From: Metopolophium dirhodum
Lineage: Eukaryota > Arthropoda > Insecta > Hemiptera > Aphididae
NCBI RefSeq assembly: GCF_019925205.1
Contig: NC_083565.1
Coordinates: 6,491,001-6,555,000 of the forward strand
DNA length: 64,000 nucleotides
Reading direction: 5' to 3'
This document shows positions 1-10,795 of the stretch, piece by piece (within the stretch, counting starts at the first letter, position 1; each line of letters starts with the position of its first letter). The notes under the pieces were generated by a model that was given only the letters and a program-made list of their open reading frames with translations, had not been told where the DNA came from and made no database searches. A program made the position numbers and the translations under genes.

Positions 1-1060
1 AGCACTTTCACTGTCCTAAAAGGTGATGACAGACACAGTATTTTTACTATCCAAAATGTTGGTGAAATTACATAGGTACTAAAAATTGAAAATTACAAAT
101 GTTAACTCAAAACTAGTCGAAATAATTTTTACACATTAGGTAGGTATGATGTATAGAAAATGATCAAATAAACGTTTAATGAAAATTATTCAAGTATCTA
201 TAGATATTCGATATTTACAACAACATAAAATAAGAAAATCGTTCCATGAGAAATCATTAGTTTAAGAATGAAATCCAATATAGAAAAAATTTAAAATTTA
301 AACGAACATTGATGACATTGAATGATTTATCGCCTCCCGGTAGACTTTTTTTTGTGAATGGTAGGAAAAAATCTTATAGGGAATCTTGTATTAAATTTTC
401 AAATCTTAGATATAAATAGGAAATTGTTTATGAATTTCTAACTAAAAATAATTTGTACATTTTAGTGATTTTATCGAATTTTGACAACATTTTAACTTTA
501 AAAAAATATTGTGATTTGTGATCAACTTTTTTTTAATTTTCACTAACAATAACTTATAAGGGATATTGTACTAAATTTTGTAAAAATTTGACAGAGCAAT
601 AATTAAACAAAAATTAATACAAAACGAAAATTTCTTATGCCTATAAATAGCTGAAAAAGAGACAAAATATTTTAAAAATGTTATAGCTTATAAAAAATGC
701 TTATATGTATGAACATTTGGTCAAAATATCACGTACCTATCTAGGTACGGTGAATTGTTTTTTAGGTACACCAAAAACAAAATTGATTTTGTCAAAAACT
801 GATTTTGTCTAGAAGTTCCCGCTATTCCTTACATTTTTTCATGTTTTTCCAACGCTTTAAAACTACTGTAAATTTTCTATTTAACTTCTCGAATGCACGA
901 TGCACCAACTACATCCACTTTCCCACCAAAAAAGTTACTGAAGTTGAAAATCGAATCATTTTTTCGTCTACTAATTGTGTGCACAGTCACAGATCTGTCA
1001 CATAAAAAAACCACACATCGTTGCTTAAAATCTAAAATTTAAGACATTAATTTAAAAAAA
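1..1060 (+). repeat. R1 dispersed repeat, right-hand part
   Basis: AT-rich sequence matching the inner and right-hand portions of the R1 units at 41.2-44.6 kb. It shares the recurrent phrases about a 'cttgtattaaattttcaa' block, a 'gcaccaac...cactttccca' block near 895-930, and an end with 'acacatcg' followed by 'aaaatctaaaat' near 1,010-1,040. No coding potential. The left end lies outside the window. I know no autonomous partner and give no superfamily. Confidence 0.7.
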
Positions 1061-1079
1061 TTTTGTTTTATAAATTGAA

Positions 1080-1510
1080 TAATAATAACTTAAAAGTAAA
1101 TTTTATAATTTTAAGTTATTATTTATTATGTACTTATTAAAAATGTAATGTAATAAATAATAACGACTTGAGTATACTACATACGGATATTAACTTGTTA
1201 ATGAATTAGTTTATTCTAATAATTTTGTTAATCTAAGTTGTAAGCTATAAAAACTATTTTCCACCACTTTCGTTTAGTTTTGTTTGTCGTAACGCAGTGA
1301 AAATAGTGAAAATAGTCACTGCGTTGTCGTAAAAGTCTTACGTCGTGTACAACGGAATAATCAAACATAAATACATTTTTTGTTTATGTTAACCGTTCAC
1401 CTGAATTATTGTTGAGTGCTGACAGAAAAAAAGAGTTCACGCCTTCACGGTGACCATGCCTACAACTTTTCATCCGTTGCTAGGAGCGGTGTCGGTCACA
1501 TTCACGATTT
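1080..1510. repeat. Diverged copy of the Rfx leader region
   Basis: This stretch aligns in the same orientation with about 20,430-20,790, the presumed 5' leader of the Rfx gene. Shared landmarks in order are a 'ttttataattt' run, 'aagttgtaa...ctattttcc', 'acggaataatcaaacataaa', 'aattgttgagtg...gac', and 'cgttgctaggagcggt' followed by 'tcggtcaca'. It may mark the promoter of a second Rfx-like gene to the left of the window on the minus strand, a segmental copy, or a mobile element shared by both sites. Similarity stops near 1,500 and at the R1 repeat on the left. Confidence 0.7.
1476..1490. promoter_or_regulatory. X-box-like RFX site, leader copy 1
   Basis: GTTGCTAGGAGCGGT reads on the minus strand as ACCGCT-CCT-AGCAAC. 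This fits the general RFX X-box consensus RYYNYY-N(1-3)-RRNRAC with a 3-nt spacer. The same 15 bases occur unchanged at 20,760-20,774. Binding is inferred only. Confidence 0.35.
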
Positions 1511-3400
1511 AAATTTTAAGATACAATGGACAAATTGAATGGTTGCCCGACCACAGTGACTAGCTATGATATATTAATTACTAAGCGACTTCCACAGATT
1601 ACAGGATATCATGAACTAAATATTATATCTGTGATATTATCACATAGCAATATAGAAATTATTGTTCGCAGGAACAGCTGCTTAATTGACGGAGTGCGCT
1701 CTCTATCTGTAAAAAATAATGATATATTAAATTAGTGTTAATATGAAAATATATTCCCGTCTATTTTAAACTTTAAAAGCACATTACTATTACAATCACG
1801 ATTAAAGATATAAAAATATATTATATATCTTAAATATTGTCATAAACTTATTACCGTAAGCAATACATTTTATTATTTTTATAGTGTTTAAAATAAATTA
1901 TATTATGAATGTTTTTAAAAGTATTTTTACGATAAGGTATTGTTTTTTCATGAAAAATCATGTCATATTGTTTATATTTTTTCTCCTATAAAGGATTGAA
2001 AACCAGTACGTTTGGTATACCAAAGAAAATTTCTTTAAATATTGAACGGGAGTGTACTTCGGGCACTGCCTGTGTGTTGTACAACTGTATGTTTCCCGTA
2101 TTGTCGTAAAAATATTATCATAAATACTAATTCAATATTATTTCATATAATATTAGTTAGTAGTTACTAGTTACCTTGTTAACTTAATAGGCATCAAGAA
2201 CAATGTCAATTTAGGTTTCGTAGAATAAATAATTTAAAATTAATCTAAACACATATTTTTAAAATAGCACTGTGTGTCTGCATGTGTATAACAACTTCGA
2301 GTTGATATGGTTGGGTAGGTTTGGGTTTTTAATTTTTAAAGGTACCTATTGCAATTTGCAAACCCCATACACTTTTTTATCAAATTTATCTAAGCGACTG
2401 ACAAAAACTAAGGTAGTTATAAGTTATGGACTATGGGTTATAGTGGTTCGATTTAAAAATGCAAATATTTTTAAATTGTTAAAAAGTATATTTTGTATTG
2501 ATCGAAACATATTTTCAATATTTATTTAATATATTTAATATTAAAAATTATCAAATTTGTAAAATTTTAAATGTTTATCCTCGTCAACATTTTGTTAAAC
2601 TTGAAAAAGTGCTCCGACAGTGCGACCGATGCAAAGTAATTGGTGGGGGAGTCAGGGCGGCTCCCTCCTATACACGTATTTCTAAAAAAATGTATATTGT
2701 TAAAAACAAAATTACAAAAAAAAAAACATATTATAATATCAAAAGTTTTCTGAAATTTATGACTTAGCCTCCCCCTCCTCACGTCTCTGAACCACCCTGT
2801 GGGTAGTATACAGTATACACACATTAATGATCATTTAATATGCACACACTTGTACGACTTGAACGTAAACACCTATGATATTGCTTATACTGAACTCCTA
2901 AAAATTGTTTGTTTGCAATCCCCTTACTCTGGTACATACCTACTCATTTAGTCATTTGCCAGTTCGAAAAAAATTATTCAACTTTCACCTATCACGCGCA
3001 AGACGGCACGTAGAGTGTACAATAATTGGCATTCTTTCGAATAAGTGGCGTACATTTTACTGACCGATCGATGTAGGTACACGTATATGGTAGATTTCGC
3101 AGTCGATATTGTTAAAGGTTGTTGCGATTTACATAATTTTGTTCGTGACCGAGATGGATTCAAGTTTGAGAATGCAAATGCACAATAATATCTAAAAAAT
3201 AGTATTTTTTGATAATAGTTATTTCTATACCATGGTCAAAAGTTGAATATTATTATACTCATGGTATACCCAATATACCTTGAAAAGTACTATTTTACCT
3301 GGTGTAGTGTGAATAACTCCCTTAAACCTTGGTACTATTTTACCGCAACAAAATCTTTACAAAACTTTTGATAGGTGCCTACCGTGTTTTAGTAAGCCAA
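1511..3400. other. No gene recognised; AT-rich spacer
   Basis: I see no conserved coding region. A short open frame at 1,526-1,735 has no recognisable motif and is not explained by splicing. The stretch around 2,590-2,800 holds 'gctccgacagtgcgacc', 'ggtgggggagtcagggcgg' and 'cctccccctcctcacgtctctgaacc', which look like decayed transposon ends, but I cannot define an element. Confidence 0.4.
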
Positions 3401-3642
3401 TCAGAAAATAGTAGCCGACACGGCGAGTTGTGATTTGTGAACCCTCCTAAAGGTCAGTATATAGGTACTAATTGTGGTTCTGATTTGTTTTAGCCACACG
3501 CCACTTTCCCTGTCGGGGACCTTCATCACAGCCAAGCAAAAACAAAAAACACTAAACCATTAAACAGTAAACAACGAAATAATATTTAACCCAGTGATTG
3601 GTAGGTAGTTCATTAGAGTAAAAACTACGATTATAAAATATA

Positions 3643-5644
3643 ATGACAGCAAAAAAAGAAACTAAAATTATTAAAAAAAAATTGTAAGTACCTACATGTG
3701 CAAACTCGCTACACTTTTACTAATTTACTAATTTTATATGTTTTTTCTGCCCTGGATTTTAAATAGAACAATTAATAATTTGAGACAACACTTTCCATCT
3801 GAATCAATAGAGTATAACCAGCATAGAGAAACCAAGTCAATCGATAAAAATCTTAAGTCAATGTTTAGGACAATGTGGACAACTAAGTAGGTTATAAATT
3901 ATAATTTTAGACGATCCACGTAGATCTTTGAAAATGAAGAAGTTTTAATATTTTATGTATGGTTGGTTTAAAAGTAGCAGTTGAATCCACTATGCATTAC
4001 ATAATATCATGAATACATTTTACACATTTATCTAAAATTACCAAAGTTGTATAAATTAATAATTAAAAATTAATTACAAAAAGTTTGTTGATCAAGAATA
4101 TGATGGACAGTATTGCAGTCAGTGAAGCAAAACACGATTACAAAAAAAGTGGTCATATGGATTCAACTCTTAAAGATCTTTATAAAACCATCTGGAAACT
4201 AAAGTATGTATAAACAATACATTATCCTATATAAATATTTATATTACGGGATGCATATAAATATATAATTATACTTTGAACAGTGTTTTTGATTAACTCA
4301 TTAAAATAATGTTTTTAATGGGCAGGGTAACACATTATTTGGTTAAAGAATACTTTGTGCATAGTTAATTGTGCATTGTGACTTAAATTTAAAAACAATA
4401 TTAGGTACAACAATTTCTATACATTAATTATTACATAGGTATTGATTGGCATTAACAATACAGAAGTATAAAAAATATTAATTACTATAGTTATTATTAA
4501 TTATTTAATTATTAAATGACACTAAAAAAAATGTACACTTTTACTGTTTGTATTACACACACATACCTATATAACACTTTCAATATTACCTCGTTAATTA
4601 TAGCAATGTAAAGATTATTTCATCTACAAAACTACAAATAATTTAAGTACTCATCAATTTAATGATTGATAAATCAGTTTTAACTTTTATTAATTAATTT
4701 TTTTTTTAATTACACGGTTACAATCATTTGTACATGTAAGTTTATATACAACAATTTGTGCAGTGCAGTAGTGTATGAGCATGGTTTTCAAAAGTGTGTA
4801 CAATATTTAAAATTAATTAAAATTTAAAGGTTAATATTAAAAATGTTATTAAAAAAAAAAAAGCGGGTAAGTGGATGTCGCTCTGCTGTACAGTAGGTTA
4901 TAAGTGGGTCACTGTATGATGGATTGTATTAAATTTGAATTCAATGATATCATATCAGCGATTCTGAGCGGAGATGGTTTGTCAGTCTGGATATTTTATA
5001 TTGTTTTATTTATAAATGGCCTTTAAGTTGAATTAATATTATATTATTATTTTTATTTGTTTCCATGGTGACATACAAAGCATTAGAATTTAAAATCTCG
5101 TTTTAAGTGGTTTTTCGTAATTTGTCGGTGGTTTTTCCCGTGGCATTAAATAACTATTGAGAAAATTGAAAAATAACCTCTTTAAAGTACCATCTTGATC
5201 CAATTTGCTAAAAGATAAGATACATTATGTTGAAATCAAAGCACTCCTTCTGGTAAAAATTTTGTATACAGGATAAAATAAAAAAATAAACACCATTATA
5301 AAACCAGTAGTTTCCTCACTCCGCTCAAAATCTAAAATTTAGAAAGTAACTTATTAGTTATGCAAATTACCAATTATGTTTCATTATCTCAAAATCATCT
5401 ATTCGGTGATAATCTCTAATATACATAAGAACATGCTTCTTGATAGTTCAATTATCCACCCAGACTTATCTAAAATTACCAGAATTGTTGTACAAATTAA
5501 TAATTAAAAATGAATTACAAACAGTTTGTTGATCAAGAATATGATGAACAGTATTGCAGTCAGTGAAGCAGAACATGATTACAAAAAAAGTGGTCATATG
5601 GGTTCAACTCTTAAAGATCTTTATAAAACCATCTGGAAACTCAA
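3643..5644 (+). CDS. Unrecognised gene with three successive 120-nt exons (3' end not found)
   Basis: Proposed exons are 3,643-3,683 (start MTAKKETKIIKKK), 3,767-3,886, 4,084-4,203 and 5,525-5,644. Each has AG/GT borders (donors GTAAGT, GTAGGT, GTATGT, GTGCGT). The last three are each exactly 120 nt and enter and leave in phase 2, so each adds a 40-residue module. The modules are related: the first ends NLKSMFRTMWTT, the second and third TLKDLYKTIWKL. Modules two and three are nearly identical, differing for example at MMDS/MMNS and KHDY/EHDY. The product is lysine-rich with no signal peptide. I do not recognise the family. Because the modules are phase-symmetric they could be spliced in series or used alternatively. 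No convincing terminal exon was found, so the gene may be partial or decaying. The start was chosen because it splices in phase to the first module. Confidence 0.5.
4855..5345 (+). repeat. R1 repeat, internally deleted copy
   Basis: Begins after a poly-A run with the diagnostic R1 head 'gggtaagtggatgtcgctc' and 'tgtacagtaggttataagtgg', followed by 'gattctgagcggag' near 4,960. Ends with the inverted counterpart 'ctccgctcaaaatctaaaa' near 5,340. At about 490 bp it lacks most of the internal sequence of the units at 41-44 kb. Confidence 0.75.
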
Positions 5645-6399
5645 GTGCGTATAAACAATAAATTATCAGATATAAATATTTATATTATGGTATGCATATA
5701 ATTATACTTTTGATAAACTCGTTAAAATAATGTTTTTACTTGGCAGGGTAACACATTATTTGGTTAAAGTATACTTTGTGCATAGTTAATTATTCATTGT
5801 AACTTAAATTTAAAATCAATATTTTGGAAATTTGAACTTAAAATAGATACAATGATTCCTATAAATTTAGTACATAGGCCATTAATAATACAGAAGTATA
5901 ATAAATATAATTAAATACTTAATTATTATTAAATTACAAAAAAATTTACACTTTTACTGTTTATATTACAAACATGCATACCTATAATATAACACTTTCA
6001 ATATTACTTCGTCAATTATAGCTATGTAAAGATTATATTTTCATCTACAAAACTACAAATAATTTAAGTACTCATAAATTTAATGATTGGTAAATTAGTT
6101 TTAACATTTATTAATTAATTTTTATTAAATTACATGGTTACAATTTATACATTTGTACACGTAAGTTTATATTACAATTTGTGCAGTACAGTAGTGTATG
6201 AGCATAGTTTTGTAAACGCTTGTGCAATATTTAAAATAAATTTAAATTTAAAGGTTAATATTTAAAATATGTTATTTAAAAAATATATCAAATTATTACT
6301 AACAATATTATATGACTAAAACTAAAAGTTATAAATAATAGTATTAATTAAAGTAAAAAACCATGGCAGTTGACATTAAAAGACTGGGCAATTATACAG

Positions 6400-6493
6400 T
6401 ATATTCTGGGCAATGTATAATTTTGCGTCATTGCCAATAGAAATCAGGCTGTGTCCACATAGCCAATTAGTTCTCTTTGCCCGAAATAAATAA
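6400..6493 (+). CDS. Possible terminal exon of the 120-nt-exon gene
   Basis: After a 'ttatacag' acceptor, the frame required by the phase-2 end of the exon at 5,525-5,644 stays open for 31 codons (FWAMYNFASLPIEIRL within it) to a TAA at 6,491-6,493. The stop overlaps an AATAAA-like signal. It has no similarity to the repeated modules. An open frame this short in AT-rich DNA is weak evidence, so it is only a candidate. Confidence 0.2.
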
Positions 6494-8014
6494 AATATGT
6501 ATTACTATTAGATATTTTGTGTAAGAGAAAGAATAGTCAGTAGGTACAAATGCACAATATTGTACAAATAACTTATTTGTTTTAAAACGGATATAGGCAT
6601 GTATTTAATATTTATAATATAAATTCAATATGCATATACTATAGTATGTTATTATTTTTTGAAATAATTATGAATTCATGGCATTGAATAGAGGTAGTAA
6701 TAAATAACAGTATATTAACAAATAGTTTTTATACTCAATTTAATGTTTGTTAGATATTTTAATTAGATCATTAGGTATTCTGTAACTAACATAAAACAAA
6801 AGTATGTTTAAAAAAAATATCATTTTTAAGAGTATAATGATTAGCACACTAAAACTATTAATCTTGGTATTGAACGTGATAAAATTTAATTTTTAATAGC
6901 TAAATCTAAAAAAATATTTATCAATTTATAAATTATAAGTATCAAGAAATAATTGAACCCATATGAACTATTACAAAAATTTTTACATTTATTTAAGAAA
7001 TATATATATAAAAAATATAATTATATCCTAATGTAGCTAAACCTGATCTAACATTTGTTTTTCTATTTTTTAAGCTCTCTTCTCGGTTCCAAACATGAAT
7101 TCAACACAAGGATATTTAAATAACAGTTTATTGAGTGGCACTGTGGCAGTTAAATGGAAACATTTTTTATTTATAATAACTTAATAACTTCAACAAAAAA
7201 TACAATATGTATAAAAATTTAAATGAGTAACTTATCAATTACAATTAAAGTATTAAAGTAAAGTACAAACTGTTTTACATTATCTCAAAATCATCTCTTA
7301 GGTCATTATACTCAAGATCACGACTCTTGATAGCTTAAATATCCACCTATATATATAGGTAGATAAGTAGATTAGGTAAAACTTTTTCTTATAAAAATGT
7401 TGAATCAGTATTTCAGATTCTAAAATATTTAGATAAACTACCATACATTTAGGTTATCTAAGGCTTTTAAGAAATATGAAAATAAAAATTTAAATTCCAT
7501 TTAACATAAATATTGTGTAATAAATAGAGCAAAAATATTACAAAAAAAACCACATGAGTAAGTAAATCGTAAAACATTAAAATACGTAGTACACTACGGT
7601 GGTACACTGGTATGTCAAAATGGTAACTAATTAAAATTCTCTACGTATTCCCAGTTCTCAGAATGGGTAATTAATTTTATCTTATCCTATTAATTAGATT
7701 ATAAAAGTGTATATAGGACAGTCTTCAATGTATTTTACCTACATGTTTATCGATCGGATAAGTATATTGGTATAATAATTTTATGTTTGGGATTTTTGGT
7801 ACATTGCGTACGAAATTACTACCAGAAACGGCAGAAACTTAAGTAAGTACTTATAAACAATAAATTATCAGGTATAAATATTTATATTACGGACTGAATA
7901 TTATACTTTGCACAGTGTTTTTGGGAAAATCATTAAAATACTATTTTTAAAGGGCAGGATAATTTGGTTAATTTTGACTAGTTAATTATGCATTGTAACT
8001 TAAATTTAAAAGAG

Positions 8015-8335
8015 ATTAAAAAAGAAGGCGAGTATGTGGGTGTCGCTCAGCTGTACAGTAGGTCACAAATAGGTCACTGTAATGGATGGTGTTAAATTTG
8101 AATTAAATAATATATCATTATATACCAAAAACAATTCTGAGGGGAGACTGTTTGTCAGCCTAGGATATTTTATATTATATTTATATTATTGTTATTATTA
8201 ATACGGACAATATGGTAGCCAGTAAGTTGAATTAATATTATTTGTATATTATCATATTTTAATATGATTAAAAAATTTTTAAAAAACCAATACATTCATC
8301 GCTCCAGCATGTTTTTCAAAATAATTAATAAACCA
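8015..8335 (+). repeat. R1 repeat fragment
   Basis: Carries the R1 head 'gtgggtgtcgctcagctgtacagtaggtcac', 'aatggatggtgttaaatttgaatt' and 'gattctgaggggagac', then after a short AT-rich stretch 'caatacattcatcgctcc', which resembles the R1 tail. Confidence 0.7.
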
Positions 8336-8339
8336 TAGT

Positions 8340-8475
8340 ATAAAACAAACTATGCAGTACAATGGGTCAAGAACGTTTGGAGTCATTATTACTGCTTTTT
8401 ACTGAACAAGAAATGGTACCAATCTATCAAATGTAGATTTAAATTCAGTAATAGATGAAAATATGGGTAACAGAC
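8340..8475 (+). pseudogene. hAT-type transposase remnant
   Basis: From about 8,362 the frame reads MGQERLESLLLLFTEQEMV, then falls apart with stops. This resembles the C-terminal dimerisation segment of hAT/ZMYM-like transposases, where a 'QERL..L.LLS.E' motif is typical. Only about 35 codons remain and no catalytic region is visible. A MITE (8,476-8,610) interrupts the sequence after 'gaaaatatgggtaacaga'. It is a dead relic. Confidence 0.6.
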
Positions 8476-8610
8476 AAGCCCGGATTAAGATAATTTTGGG
8501 CCCCATTATACATATATTATAGGAAACGTACTAACCACCACGAGGGTTCACTATTGTTCGATATCCGTTATGGGTCAGAGTTCATGCCCTCTCCCCTTTA
8601 ATCCGGGCTT
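8476..8610. mobile_element. Short MITE with AAGCCCGGATTAA inverted ends
   Basis: The ends are perfect inverted repeats: 'aagcccggattaa' at the left, 'ttaatccgggctt' at the right. 'taacaga' occurs on both sides (left just before, right after 'ca'), compatible with an imperfect 8-bp hAT-type target duplication. About 135 bp, no coding capacity. Confidence 0.75.
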
Positions 8611-8614
8611 CATA

Positions 8615-9800
8615 ACAGATGAATGTCTATTTTAATATCTTAAATATACTTATATGATTCTTAATTATTCAATAATTTAAATTTGTATGTATTTTTTAAT
8701 AATGATTTAGTTCATAATTATTATATTTTATTTGAATTGACTAGTACCTATATTTTTAATATAAAATGTTCGTAACAAGACACTTAACATTATATTATAT
8801 TTTCATTATTATGTTTGTAGCTATTATTCCTATTACTAATACTGCTATTATTATTATTATCAGTCTCAGTTCCTATTATATTATATTAAAATATGTAAGC
8901 ATATATGAGCATCAATATTAAAGGTATATTATTCAATTTTGGTGTGTTAGTTGTAATTATAAAATAGTTGATTTAAAGGGATTATAATATGAGTATGTAA
9001 ATAATACTACATTATAAACCACTTTTAAAGTTGAATATTGAAGAATTTTTCTGCTATATATTGTGTATACGTAGTAGGTATACACACAAAAAAAACTCAT
9101 CAATCAATACATATAACATACCTACACATCGACTACATCCCTTCATTCAGAATCTAAAAAATTAATCTAAAATCTAAATAATGAAAAAGGTTAACTGTTT
9201 GTAGACAATACGTTGCAATGCAGCTCCTGCCTCCTAGCTTGTTCACATTAAAAATGAAACATGTAGAATCTGTGTTTTTCCCACCAAATATAAGTATAAG
9301 ACAACCTATAGTTACCAGGTTTTACCTTTTCATTAATATTTAAATAATAAATTAAATAATTGTAAATAATAAGTAATAACATATTTACATAATTTTACAA
9401 ATATTATAACATATTATATAGATACATAATTATTACACTAAATATATGTAGTTATTCATTGACTTATTTGACTTAGGTATAACATATATTTTAATTACTC
9501 CACTATAAACCGAACCTCCTCTAGTAACCTCTCTACAAAATGTCTGCGCTTGTTAAGTGTTTTTTTAAATTTTTTTATGTATACTATAAACGAATGAAAT
9601 TAAATTTGAAATTTTTTTATATTTGCTCGTTGATAATGTCTAAAATTAGAATTTGAATTATTGGAAACGCTCGTATATTTTGATCGCTGGTACCTAATTT
9701 CTAACCAGCGATCACCTTATACCAACCGTATAATATATTATACATTTATACAAATATACTACATATAAGTCATAACTTATAAAAAAGGTATTTTAAAGAA
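8615..9800. other. AT-rich spacer with an R1 tail scrap
   Basis: No gene seen. The phrase 'catcgactacatcccttcattcagaatctaaaa' at about 9,126-9,158 is an isolated right end of R1. The rest is low-complexity AT-rich DNA, including TTATTATTA runs near 8,845. Confidence 0.5.
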
Positions 9801-9814
9801 TAAAAATGAAAAAA

Positions 9815-10490
9815 GGTGAAGCCGCGAGTATCGAATTGTCGAGCATGTGATTGTAATGGATGTGTTATATTTGAATTAAATGATAATTATTAATAAACCA
9901 TTGCATACGAAAGACGATTTTGAGCCGAGACGTTGTGTCTGGCATACATGCATAAATAGTCAAATCTAATAAAATAAAAAAATTAATAAAAATTGAAAAT
10001 ATCTAATGGCTATATAAATATTATTTCCAGTTTTCAGTTAACTTTTTTTTTGTAAGGAATCTTCTATAAATTTTTTTATGTTAGGTATGGGAAGAAAAAC
10101 ATTTTTGAATTTCTAACTGAATAATAATTTGAAATTTTTCGAGATTTTGATGAAATTTGACATTTGAATTTTAAATGCATATAACAAATAATCGTGTATA
10201 TGACGTATCTTTAATACTTTTCAACTTCCATTAAAAAAACTTATGCGGTACCTTGCATTAATTTTTCAAGCTTTTTTACTAAGTGAAAGAAAAGTTTTTA
10301 TCGAGATAATTTAAAAAATTTACAAAATATGAAAAATTTTTAAGGCTATAAATAGCTCAAATAGATATAAATGTTACCATATATGGAAAATGCTATTATA
10401 AATACTTGTTGAAAATTCCAAGTGTTAACGATATTAGTTTTTGAGTCACACCAAAAAAATAAAATCGATTTAGTCAATAATAGGGTTGTG
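9815..10490 (+). repeat. R1 repeat, diverged subfamily
   Basis: Shares 'attgtaatggatgtgttatatttga', 'aataaaccattgcatacgaaa' and 'acgattttgagccgaga' with the copy at 38.1 kb. It then continues into the R1 interior ('atgaatttctaactg', 'ataacaaataatcgtg'). No coding frame. Confidence 0.7.
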
Positions 10491-10795
10491 CAAAAATTTC
10501 CAAGCTTTGGTTAAGAACAAAATATTTTTCTTAAATTTTATTTTTTTAATGACAATTAGAATTTTCAAGAAAACAATAAATTAATAATTTTTTAAAAAAA
10601 ATTTGTTACCTAATTAAATATTAGTTTTAACATTTAACAATAATATAACTATAAAAAAAAAAATATGCATTTAAAATTTTTAATAATGAAGTACCTTAAA
10701 TAAAATTGCTTATTTATAGATTCTCTACTAATTTAGGTTATGTTTTCATTAGGAGAAGCAAATATTCATAAATACATTTTTAACAAGAACAACAA

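Larger units (their letters stand above)
4028..8020. repeat. Tandem triplication around the 120-nt exon
   Basis: Three related units lie in the same orientation: about 4,028-4,850, 5,462-6,290 (with upstream part from 5,346) and 7,222-8,020. Shared text includes the exon, the intron phrase 'aaacaatanattatc...tataaatatttatatta', and 'gggcagggtaacacattatttggtta'. The first two are highly similar. The third keeps the flanks (for example 'cattatctcaaaatcatct' and the post-exon intron), but its exon has decayed to a stub ending 'cagaaacttaagtaagt' near 7,851. An R1 element at 4,855-5,345 separates units one and two. Confidence 0.7.

Noticed and set aside
1526..1735. Open frame of 69 codons after the leader copy
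   Set aside because: No motif, no splice partner, not present at the homologous place near 20.8 kb; compatible with chance.
3643..5644. Secreted aphid effector of the many-small-exon type
   Set aside because: Exons are small and in phase 2, but there is no signal peptide and no paired cysteine-tyrosine-cysteine motif.
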